29,246 bases of DNA from an uncultured Actinomycetes bacterium (GTDB lineage: Bacteria > Actinomycetota > Actinomycetes > S36-B12), in contig CALFIA010000102.1 in assembly GCA_937876275.1 (NCBI GenBank), positions 1 through 29,246 of the forward strand, written 5' to 3'. The notes under the pieces are model-generated. The model was not told the origin of the DNA and ran no database searches. It saw only the letters and a program-made list of their open reading frames with translations. Below are positions 6,032 to 13,124 of this stretch, one piece after another (the stretch's first letter is position 1; every line of letters begins with the position of its first letter). Position numbers and translations under genes: made by a program.

Positions 6032-6943
6032 ATGGCAACCAATCCGATCTCAGGGCGCGTCAACACTCAGGGCGCGGTCGATCTCGGCGCGCTTGCTGCA
6101 GCACGTGAGAATCAAGCGAAGGCTGAGCGAGCCCTTGCCAATGCACCTGAAGGCGTCGTACGTGCGGTAACGATGGCGAACTTCGAGGCCGAGGTTGTCA
6201 ATCTGTCGATGTCCGTGCCTGTGGTCGTCAATCTTCACTCCGATCGTTCGCCGGCTTCAGCGCAGCTGACTCCAGTGCTCGAGCGTCTCGCGGCGGAGTA
6301 TCGCGGACAGTTCGTCCTGGCTCTTGTCAATGTCGACACTGATGCGCAGATCGCGCAGGCGTTCGCCGTGCAGGCAATCCCGACGGTCGTTGCAGTTCTC
6401 AAGGGCCAGCCCGTACCCCTGTTCGAGGGTGCTCAGCCGGAGGATCAAATTCGCGAGGTCCTGACCGAGGTGCTGCGCGTTGCAGCGGAGAACGGCATCA
6501 CCGGTGCGCTCGATAATGGCGAGCCGCAGGCTGACGTAGTCATGGAAGCACCCGTTGACCCGCGTTTCGAAGCCGCGTTCGATGCCATTGAGGCGGGTGA
6601 CTGGGATGCCGCGGAGCGCGCGTACCGCACCGTGCTCGATGCCTCTCCCGCAGATTCCGAGGCGCAGGCCGGGTTGGCTGTCGTGGGAATGTATGCCCGT
6701 ACTGATGGCAAGGAACGTCCGATGAATCCGCAGGCCTTGGACGACACATTGCTTGCCGCAGACTTTGCCGCGTTGGAGGCTGACTGGCCAAGTGCCTTCG
6801 CACTTCTTGTTGAATGCGTGCGGCACACACACGGCGAGGAGCGAGACGCGGTACGAGCCCGGCTGGTCGAACTGTTTCTGGTAGCCGGGGATGACCCCGC
6901 AGTCGCGCCGGCGCGAACCGCGCTTGCCAGCGCGTTGTACTAA
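6032..6943 (+). CDS. CnoX/YbbN-like thioredoxin-TPR protein lacking CXXC
   Basis: A 303-residue protein with a variable N-terminal tail (1-45), a thioredoxin fold (about 46-150) and a helical TPR-type region (about 175-303, AFDAIEAGDWDAAERAYRTVLDASPADSEAQAGLA). The thioredoxin domain keeps VDTDAQIAQAFAVQAIPTVVAVLKGQPV with the cis-proline. However, the WCGPC position reads HSDRSPASAQL, so there is no redox-active pair. Family relatives such as E. coli YbbN (CnoX) are holdases that pass clients to GroEL and DnaK, so a chaperone role is likely. In M. tuberculosis a homologue (Rv1324) lies close to glgB and glgE, as here. The start at 6032 has GGGGAG upstream. The stop overlaps that of the convergent glgB by 4 bases. 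Confidence 0.85.
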   Translation: MATNPISGRVNTQGAVDLGALAAARENQAKAERALANAPEGVVRAVTMANFEAEVVNLSMSVPVVVNLHSDRSPASAQLTPVLERLAAEYRGQFVLALVNVDTDAQIAQAFAVQAIPTVVAVLKGQPVPLFEGAQPEDQIREVLTEVLRVAAENGITGALDNGEPQADVVMEAPVDPRFEAAFDAIEAGDWDAAERAYRTVLDASPADSEAQAGLAVVGMYARTDGKERPMNPQALDDTLLAADFAALEADWPSAFALLVECVRHTHGEERDAVRARLVELFLVAGDDPAVAPARTALASALY

Positions 6944-9111
6944 GCGCCCGAGTACTTCAGGTACGTGGCTGCGAGCGGCGGCAGCGAGATCACTGCCGAG
7001 GCAGGCCTTCCATGCCACGGTTCGTCAATCGCGGTCACTGTGCCGACTCCCACCCCGCTGCCGCCGTACTCCAGGGCATCGGTCGTGATGAGCTCACTCC
7101 ATGTTCCCGCATTCGGGAGTGCGAGTCGATGTTCGTGATGCACGACGGGGGAGAGATTCACGACCACGGCGATCGGGGCACCGGACTCATCGCGGCGCAG
7201 CCAGCTGAAGACATTCCCGGCGGCATCATCGGAGTCGATCCACTCGAAGCCGCGTGAATCGCTATCGATCTGCCAGAGGGCAGGATTCTGGCGATAGACG
7301 CGATTGAGATCGCTGACCATGCGCAGCACCCCTTGGTGCTCGGGGAACTGCAGAAGCCACCAGTCGAGGCCGCGCTCACTTGCCCATTCCTGTGACTGAG
7401 CGAATTCCGAGCCCATGAAGAGAAGCTTCTTGCCGGGATGGCCGAACATGAAGCCGAGGTAGGCGCGCAGGTTCGCGAGTTCCTGCCACCGGTCACCGGG
7501 CATCTTTCCGACGAGTGAACCCTTGCCATGCACGACCTCATCGTGCGAGATCGGCAGGATGAAGTGCTCGCTGTAGGCGTAGACCATTGAGAAGGTCATC
7601 TCGCCGTGGTGGTACTGACGATGGATGGGCTCGCGCTCGATGTATTGCAGCGAGTCGTGCATCCAGCCCATATTCCACTTGTAGCCAAAGCCCAGGCCGC
7701 CGAACTCGGTCGGTGTGGTGACACCGGGCCACGCGGTGGACTCCTCGGCAATGGTCATGATGCCGGGCACGCGCTTGTACACGGTCGCGTTCATCTCTTG
7801 CAGGAAAGAGACGGCGTCAAGATTCTCGCGGCCACCGAATTCATTGGGGTACCACTCGCCGTCCTTGCGCGAGTAGTCCAGGTAGAGCATGGAGGCTACG
7901 CCGTCGACGCGAAGACCGTCGAAGTGGAACTCCTCGAGCCAGTACACGGCATTGGCCACGAGGAAGTTGCGCACCTCGGTGCGGCCGTAATCGAAGATGA
8001 ACGAGCCCCAGTCAGGATGCTCGCCGCGACGGGGATCCGGGTGCTCATAGAGCGCGCTTCCATCAAAACGTACGAGCGCCCAGGGGTCAGTCGCGAAATG
8101 CGCCGGCACCCAGTCCATGATCACGCCGATGCCGGCCCGATGAAGTGAGTCGATCAAGAAGCGCAGTTCATCCGGGGTGCCGAATCGAGGCGTTGGGGCG
8201 AAGTACGACGTGACGTGGTAGCCCCATGAAGGCGCATAAGGATGCGCAGCCACGGGAAGAAACTCCACGTGCGTGAAACCGGCGGCACTGACGTATTCAG
8301 TGAGCTGATCAGCGAGCTCGACGTAGGTCAGATGCGGACGCCACGAGCCAAGGTGCACCTCGTAGATGCTGAGCGGTTGCTTGTGCTGATCAGTCGCCGC
8401 GCGATGCGCGAGCCAGGCGTCGTCATTCCAGACGTAATGGGACTCGGTGACAACCGAAGCATTTGCCGGCGGAATCTCGGTGGCCTGTGCCATGGGATCG
8501 GCCTTGTGGTGCCAGTTGCCGTCAGCGCCGAGAATCTCGAACTTGTAACGCGCCCCAGCGGTGACTCCGGGAATGAAGAGCTCCCAGATGCCTGTGGAAC
8601 CCAGGGAGCGCATCGGTGAGCCGCCGCCATCCCAGAAGTTGAAGTCACCGATCACGCGCACGCCTTGCGCGGTCGGCGCCCAGACGGAGAAGGCAACGCC
8701 TGTTACCGAGCCATGCACGGAGTCGACGGTGCGCACGTGGGCACCCAGGGCATCCCACAACTGCTCATGCCGGCCTTCGCCGATCAAGTGAAGATCGATG
8801 TCACCGAGAGTCGGGAGAAAACCGTAGGGATCTTCGGTGACGTGCGCGACAGTTCCGCGGATCGTCTCGATGCGGTATGCGGGAACGTCATCGCCCGGGA
8901 TTCCGACTGCCCAGACTCCTCGATGCACGTGCGACATGCGATGCCTGGTGCCGCCGATGATCACATTGACCTGATCGGCGCCGTGCTGAATCGAACGGAT
9001 CGTGACGGTGCCGCCTGCTGGGTGCGCGCCCAGGATCGAGTGCGGCGAATAGTGGGCACCATTGATCAAGCGATCAAGTTCGCTCAGGTCGATCCGTGCG
9101 TACGCAGTCAT
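6940..9111 (-). CDS. glgB: 1,4-alpha-glucan branching enzyme
   Basis: Transfers alpha-1,4 chains to alpha-1,6 positions in glycogen or in GlgE-made glucan. The protein has 723 residues: an N-terminal domain and a CBM48 beta-sandwich (VWAPTAQGVRVIGDFNFWD), then a GH13 barrel. The catalytic residues fit the family: nucleophile Asp403 in FDGLRVDGVASM, acid/base Glu456 in IAEESTAWPGVT, and the stabilising Asp in LPISHDEVVHGKGSL. A C-terminal beta domain ends the protein. I start at 9111 (MTAYARIDLSELD), two bases after the glgE stop; an in-frame ATG at 9183 would lie inside glgE. Order and coupling (glgE then glgB) are those of the mycobacterial alpha-glucan operon. The 3' end overlaps the preceding convergent gene, so no separate terminator fits between them. 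Confidence 0.97.
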   Translation of the reverse strand: MTAYARIDLSELDRLINGAHYSPHSILGAHPAGGTVTIRSIQHGADQVNVIIGGTRHRMSHVHRGVWAVGIPGDDVPAYRIETIRGTVAHVTEDPYGFLPTLGDIDLHLIGEGRHEQLWDALGAHVRTVDSVHGSVTGVAFSVWAPTAQGVRVIGDFNFWDGGGSPMRSLGSTGIWELFIPGVTAGARYKFEILGADGNWHHKADPMAQATEIPPANASVVTESHYVWNDDAWLAHRAATDQHKQPLSIYEVHLGSWRPHLTYVELADQLTEYVSAAGFTHVEFLPVAAHPYAPSWGYHVTSYFAPTPRFGTPDELRFLIDSLHRAGIGVIMDWVPAHFATDPWALVRFDGSALYEHPDPRRGEHPDWGSFIFDYGRTEVRNFLVANAVYWLEEFHFDGLRVDGVASMLYLDYSRKDGEWYPNEFGGRENLDAVSFLQEMNATVYKRVPGIMTIAEESTAWPGVTTPTEFGGLGFGYKWNMGWMHDSLQYIEREPIHRQYHHGEMTFSMVYAYSEHFILPISHDEVVHGKGSLVGKMPGDRWQELANLRAYLGFMFGHPGKKLLFMGSEFAQSQEWASERGLDWWLLQFPEHQGVLRMVSDLNRVYRQNPALWQIDSDSRGFEWIDSDDAAGNVFSWLRRDESGAPIAVVVNLSPVVHHEHRLALPNAGTWSELITTDALEYGGSGVGVGTVTAIDEPWHGRPASAVISLPPLAATYLKYSGA

Positions 9112-9113
9112 AG

Positions 9114-11108
9114 TCACCTCACGTGAACGATATGGGCAACATGCTCCCGCGGTCGCAGTTCCGCATAAGTCGTGGCATCCCAATTCCAGGTCTGGTTCGT
9201 GACAAGGTCGTGAGCCAAGAAGGGTGCGGTTCGGCCGAGTGCATCGAGATCCCAGGTAACGGTCGCCGACTGCACATTGTCAGGATCCAGGGTGATCACG
9301 ACTGCGATGAGGTCGTCACCGTCTCTCTTGGAGTAGGCGAGCACCATGTCGTTGTCGGTTCGGTGGAATCGAAGTGACCGGAGATCCTGAAGTGCTGGAT
9401 GCTCGCGACGCCAGCGATTGAGTTCGGTGAGGTACGGCGCGAGGGTGCGGCCCTCGGCTGCGGCGCCGGCCCAGTCTCGTGGTCGGTACTGGAACTTCTC
9501 GGTGTCGAGGTACTCCTCGCTTCCTTCGCGAAGTGCAGTGCCCTCGTACAACTCGTAACCGCTGTAGATGCCGTACGTGGGTGACATTGTTGCTGCGAGG
9601 GTGGCACGGATGGCGAACATCGCCGGGCCTCCCTTTTGCAACGACTCGTGCAGGATGTCGGGAGTATTGGTGAAGAAGTTTGGGCGCATGTAGGCCGATG
9701 CGGGCCCGGCGAGCTCGCTGCCGTAGGCCTCGAGGCCGTCCTTGTCGGTACGCCAGGTGAAGTAGGTGTAGCTCTGCTGGAAGCCGACCTCGGCAAGTGC
9801 GCGCATCATCGGTGGGCGAGTGAATGCCTCGGCGAGGAAGAGCACGTCGGGGTCGGTGTCGTTGATAGCTGCGATGAGTCGCTCCCAGACCCACAGCGGC
9901 TTGGTGTGTGGGTTGTCGACTCGAAAGATTCGCACACCGCGCTCGACCCAGAAGCGCACCACGCGCTCAACCTCGGCGTAGAGCCCTCCGGGGTCGTTGT
10001 CGAAGTTGAGCGGGTAGATGTCCTGATACTTCTTCGGGGGATTCTCTGCGTAGGCAATCGTGCCGTCGGCGCGAGTAGTGAACCATTCGGGATGGGCGGC
10101 TACCCACGGATGATCGGGTGCGGCCTGCAATGCCAGGTCGAGGGCAATCTCCATGTCGAGCGCATTCATGGCCTTCACGAAAGCGTCGAAGTCAGCCAGG
10201 GTTCCGAGATCGGGGTGCACGGCGTCATGGCCGCCGTCCTTCGAACCGATGGCCCACGGTGATCCGGGGTCTTGTGGTCCCGGGGTCAACGTGTTGTTCG
10301 GGCCCTTGCGGTTGATGTGCCCGATCGGGTGAATCGGCGGAACGTAGACGACGTCGAAGCCCATGGCCGCAATCGCCGGAAGTCGCTTGGCCGCCTCCGC
10401 GAAGGTGCCTGAACGAAGCGGGTTCGTCGAGGCGCCCTCGCTGCGGGGAAAGAACTCATACCAGGATCCGTACAGCGCGCGGCGACGCTGCGCGCGCAGC
10501 GGCCACGGACCGCTCTCGGTCGGGAATTCGCGCATGGGGTGTGCGGCGATGATGGCCTCGATGACCGGATCGTGCGCAGCTGCGAGACGATCAAGGTGTG
10601 CGAGTGATGTGTTGCGCATCGTGGTGGCGGCGCGCTGCAGTGCCTTGCTGTGAGCCTTATCGCCGACGGTGGACGAATGCGCGTCGAGCAGAAGCGCGCC
10701 TTCCTCGAGTTCCAGATCGGCGTCGATGCCCGCAGGTACCTTGATGTCGGCGCGATGCTCCCAGGTTGCCCAGGCATCTCCCCAGGAACGAATGGTGAAG
10801 TGCCACAGGCCCATGGCGTCGGGTCGGATTGCTGCTGCCCAGCCGTCGAGGCCGGTACCCGTCGAATGCATGCGCTCCACTGCGGCGACGGTTCCGTCAG
10901 GTCGGGTCAGCACTACCTCGACGCCAAGTGAGTCATGGCCCTCGCGGAAGCAGGTGGCCGTCACGGGCACGAGTTCGCCGACCGCAGCCGCGGCTGGCCG
11001 ACGTCCGCCAAGCACGCTGGGGGAGATGTCGGTGATCGGGAACCTGCCACTGAGCTCACTGGGCAGTGAGGTGAGGGTGGGGGCAGCGGGGGTCGACGTC
11101 CTGGCCAT
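9114..11108 (-). CDS. glgE: Alpha-1,4-glucan:maltose-1-phosphate maltosyltransferase
   Basis: Extends alpha-1,4-glucans by transferring maltose from maltose-1-phosphate (GH13_3). 664 residues. The N-terminal beta domain (to about 120) and a helical insert (ALQRAATTMRNTSLAHLD) precede the catalytic barrel. Landmarks are GSWYEFFPRSEG, VVYVPPIHPIGHINRKG, nucleophile Asp398 in FRVDNPHTK, Glu427 in LFLAEAFTRP and Asp484 in FFTNTPDIL. These lie four residues beyond the S. coelicolor enzyme's numbering. The start at 11108 has TAGCCT 8 bases upstream and no ribosome binding site, pointing to a leaderless or near-leaderless message. The partners TreS and Pep2/Mak, which supply maltose-1-phosphate from trehalose, are not in this window; nor are GlgC and GlgA/GlgM. 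Confidence 0.97.
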   Translation of the reverse strand: MARTSTPAAPTLTSLPSELSGRFPITDISPSVLGGRRPAAAAVGELVPVTATCFREGHDSLGVEVVLTRPDGTVAAVERMHSTGTGLDGWAAAIRPDAMGLWHFTIRSWGDAWATWEHRADIKVPAGIDADLELEEGALLLDAHSSTVGDKAHSKALQRAATTMRNTSLAHLDRLAAAHDPVIEAIIAAHPMREFPTESGPWPLRAQRRRALYGSWYEFFPRSEGASTNPLRSGTFAEAAKRLPAIAAMGFDVVYVPPIHPIGHINRKGPNNTLTPGPQDPGSPWAIGSKDGGHDAVHPDLGTLADFDAFVKAMNALDMEIALDLALQAAPDHPWVAAHPEWFTTRADGTIAYAENPPKKYQDIYPLNFDNDPGGLYAEVERVVRFWVERGVRIFRVDNPHTKPLWVWERLIAAINDTDPDVLFLAEAFTRPPMMRALAEVGFQQSYTYFTWRTDKDGLEAYGSELAGPASAYMRPNFFTNTPDILHESLQKGGPAMFAIRATLAATMSPTYGIYSGYELYEGTALREGSEEYLDTEKFQYRPRDWAGAAAEGRTLAPYLTELNRWRREHPALQDLRSLRFHRTDNDMVLAYSKRDGDDLIAVVITLDPDNVQSATVTWDLDALGRTAPFLAHDLVTNQTWNWDATTYAELRPREHVAHIVHVR

Positions 11109-11116
11109 GGTCGTGA

Positions 11117-11147
11117 AGGCTAGCGCGATACGAGGCCGTCTGACGGC
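11117..11147 (-). promoter_or_regulatory. glgE promoter with 13-bp palindrome
   Basis: Reading toward glgE, a TAGCCT -10-like hexamer (11122-11117) lies 8 bases before the ATG, so transcription would begin at or within a base or two of the start codon. Just upstream, where a -35 box would be, is the perfect palindrome GCCGTC-T-GACGGC (11135-11147). A protein bound there would cover the polymerase contact site. The palindrome is seen directly; its function is inferred. Confidence 0.45.
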
Positions 11148-11165
11148 TCAAAATGGGCCATTGCT

Positions 11166-11199
11166 GCAAGAAATTGCGTGAATCCGCAAGAAATTTGCG
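11166..11199. promoter_or_regulatory. Tandem operator-like palindromes between glgE and malQ
   Basis: Two similar dyads are spaced 20 bases (about two helical turns) apart. GCAA-GAAA-TTGC occupies 11166-11177 and CGCAA-GAAAT-TTGCG occupies 11185-11199. Both share GCAAGAAAT. Repeats with TTGCAA-like half-sites are typical of LacI-family sugar regulators, and maltose/alpha-glucan genes in actinobacteria are commonly under such repressors. No regulator gene is in the window. Confidence 0.5.
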
Positions 11200-11228
11200 A
11201 CTCTATGTCGGAAATGCCGCAATCCAGG

Positions 11229-11257
11229 CTGGAGCAAGCGCTTACAACCGCTAATCT
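11229..11257 (+). promoter_or_regulatory. malQ promoter with LacI-type operator
   Basis: TAATCT (11252-11257) is a good actinobacterial -10 box placed so that transcription would start at about 11264-11265, exactly at the GTG start of malQ. CTGGAG (11229-11234) could be a weak -35 box at 17 bases. Between them, GCAAGCGCTTAC (11234-11245) matches the LacI/GalR operator pattern GNAANCGNTTNC with the central CG. A repressor on it would block the promoter. Confidence 0.5.
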
Positions 11258-11264
11258 TCGGGGC

Positions 11265-13118
11265 GTGAACAGGGAAGAGCTCCTGGCCCAGGTAACCGCT
11301 TACGGCGTGGAGCCGTCCTACGTCGACGCATTCCAGGTCGTCAAGGAATTGCCCGACACCACGTTGGAGTGGCTGGCCGGTGAGTTCGCCGGCCAAGGCC
11401 CCATGGAGCACCCACTCATCGCGACGCCAGGCCGATGGCACCCAGAACTGCATGGCGTGGTCGAGTTCGACGACGGCCGATTCCTGCATGTCGAAGGTGC
11501 ACTACCGCTCGACTCCGTGGGTTACCAGCGACTGCGCGAACCGCTGGGCAGGGAGCGGCTCGTGCTGTCCGCTCCCGACAGGTTCCGAGTACCTCGCCGA
11601 TCCTTTGGCTGGTCGGTGCAGTTGTATGCCGCGCGAACGGAACGCTCCTGGGGTATCGGCGATTACTCAGATCTCGCCTCGATTGCTCGTGTGGCGACGC
11701 AGACCGGCGCAGGCTTCTTGCTGATCTGCCCTCTGCATGCCGGAAACCTCGGATCGCATCCGATGGCCTCCCCGTACTCGCCTACTTCGCGCGAGTGGCT
11801 CCAAGTGCTGTACATCGCGATCGACGATGTACCCGGCGCGGAGCTCGTCGACCTCGCCGACCTCCGCGCAGCCGGTCTCGCGCTGAATAGCAATCGACTC
11901 ATTGATCGCAGTGCGGTCTGGGCCGTGAAGTCCGAGGCACTCCATCGAATTTGGAACGCACTCGGTCACGATGCCGGCTCCTCCTACCGACACTGGGTCG
12001 GCAGTCAAGGAGAAGGGCTCACCCAGTTCGCGACCTTCATGGCGCTCGCCGACACACATGGGCTCCCGTGGCAGACCTGGCCAGAGGATCTTCGTCACCC
12101 GGGCTCGGAGACCGTGGCGCGCTGGGCCGCCGACCCCGCACATGCCGAACGCATTGACTTCCATTGCTGGTTGCAGTGGCTGGCCGATCAGCAGCTCGCC
12201 GAGGCATCGCGCCAGGGCATCGATCTCGTTGCTGACATCGCCGTCGGATTCGACGGGGGCGGTGCTGATGCCTGGTGCTGGCAGGACCTTCTTGTCTTTG
12301 ACGCGGAGGTGGGCTGCCCGCCGGATCGCCATAACCGTGACGGTCAGCGCTGGGGTCTGCCGGCATTCAATCCCGCGGCACTCGTCCAGGCTGATTTCGC
12401 GCCGTTCATCGCGATGGTGCGTGCCAGCCTGCGTCATGCCAAGGCGATGCGCATCGATCACGTCATGCAGTTGTGGCGCCTGTTCTGGGTGCCTCAGTCA
12501 GGAAGCCCGGCTGCAGGCGGGTACGTGCGATACCCACACGATGCACTCCTCGCCATTTTGCGCATCGAGGCTGATCGTGCAGGTGCGTGGGTTGTCGGTG
12601 AAGACATGGGCACTGTTCCCGAGAACGTGCAGCCGATGATGGCCGATATCGACATGCTGGGCTATCGCGCGGCTTGCCGCGTTCCGATTTCGATGTTCAC
12701 CGTCAACACGCTCGGTGCGACTGGCACTCATGATCACGCCACGATTGCCGGAATTCTTACGGGCCAAGATCCCCGCGACATGGTCTCGGTCGGAAAGTCA
12801 ATCGACCCCGATGCCGAGGAGCAGCGTAAGCAGGCTTTGGCGTTGGAGGCGGGCCTGGAGATTAAGGACGCCTATGCCGATGACGAAATCGCAACTGCGA
12901 TTGTCGCTCGGTGCGCGTCCGTCGCGAACTCAGCGTCACGTGTCGTGGTCTTCAACCTCGAGGATGTCGCGGCAGTGCGCGAGCGTCCGAATATGCCCGG
13001 CACGATTGATCAATGGCCGAACTGGCGTTGGGCTCTGCCGGTCGATGCCGACGAACTTCTCAGAAGCCCACTCGCGACCTCGATCGCGGCCACCGCTCGG
13101 TCGACGCGTCACCTGTAA
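11265..13118 (+). CDS. malQ: 4-alpha-glucanotransferase (amylomaltase, GH77)
   Basis: Disproportionates malto-oligosaccharides, moving glucan segments between acceptors and releasing glucose. 617 residues from the GTG at 11265. An N-terminal domain of about 110 residues, usual in actinobacterial MalQ, leads into the GH77 barrel (SWGIGDYSDLASIA, SPYSPTSREWLQVLYI). The catalytic set is present: nucleophile Asp398 in MRIDHVMQLWRLFWVP, acid/base Glu446 in VVGEDMGTVP and Asp490 in GTHDHATIAG. I prefer GTG 11265 (VNREELLAQV) because a -10 box and operator-like sites lie just upstream. The in-frame GTG 11178 and ATGs 11205 and 11220 would place protein over those sites and add no conserved residues. 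It diverges from glgE and converges with glgX, with 6 bases between the stops. Confidence 0.93.
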   Translation: MNREELLAQVTAYGVEPSYVDAFQVVKELPDTTLEWLAGEFAGQGPMEHPLIATPGRWHPELHGVVEFDDGRFLHVEGALPLDSVGYQRLREPLGRERLVLSAPDRFRVPRRSFGWSVQLYAARTERSWGIGDYSDLASIARVATQTGAGFLLICPLHAGNLGSHPMASPYSPTSREWLQVLYIAIDDVPGAELVDLADLRAAGLALNSNRLIDRSAVWAVKSEALHRIWNALGHDAGSSYRHWVGSQGEGLTQFATFMALADTHGLPWQTWPEDLRHPGSETVARWAADPAHAERIDFHCWLQWLADQQLAEASRQGIDLVADIAVGFDGGGADAWCWQDLLVFDAEVGCPPDRHNRDGQRWGLPAFNPAALVQADFAPFIAMVRASLRHAKAMRIDHVMQLWRLFWVPQSGSPAAGGYVRYPHDALLAILRIEADRAGAWVVGEDMGTVPENVQPMMADIDMLGYRAACRVPISMFTVNTLGATGTHDHATIAGILTGQDPRDMVSVGKSIDPDAEEQRKQALALEAGLEIKDAYADDEIATAIVARCASVANSASRVVVFNLEDVAAVRERPNMPGTIDQWPNWRWALPVDADELLRSPLATSIAATARSTRHL

Positions 13119-13124
13119 TGACGC

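Noticed and set aside
6257..7018. 253-codon minus-strand frame across the thioredoxin-TPR gene and the glgB end
   Set aside because: No recognisable domain; it overlaps two well-supported genes.
11178..11264. Upstream start of malQ at GTG 11178 (or ATG 11205/11220)
   Set aside because: The extra residues are not family-like and would cover the operator-like palindromes and the -10 box.
11667..12461. 264-codon minus-strand frame inside malQ
   Set aside because: Antisense shadow; the plus strand carries all GH77 motifs continuously.
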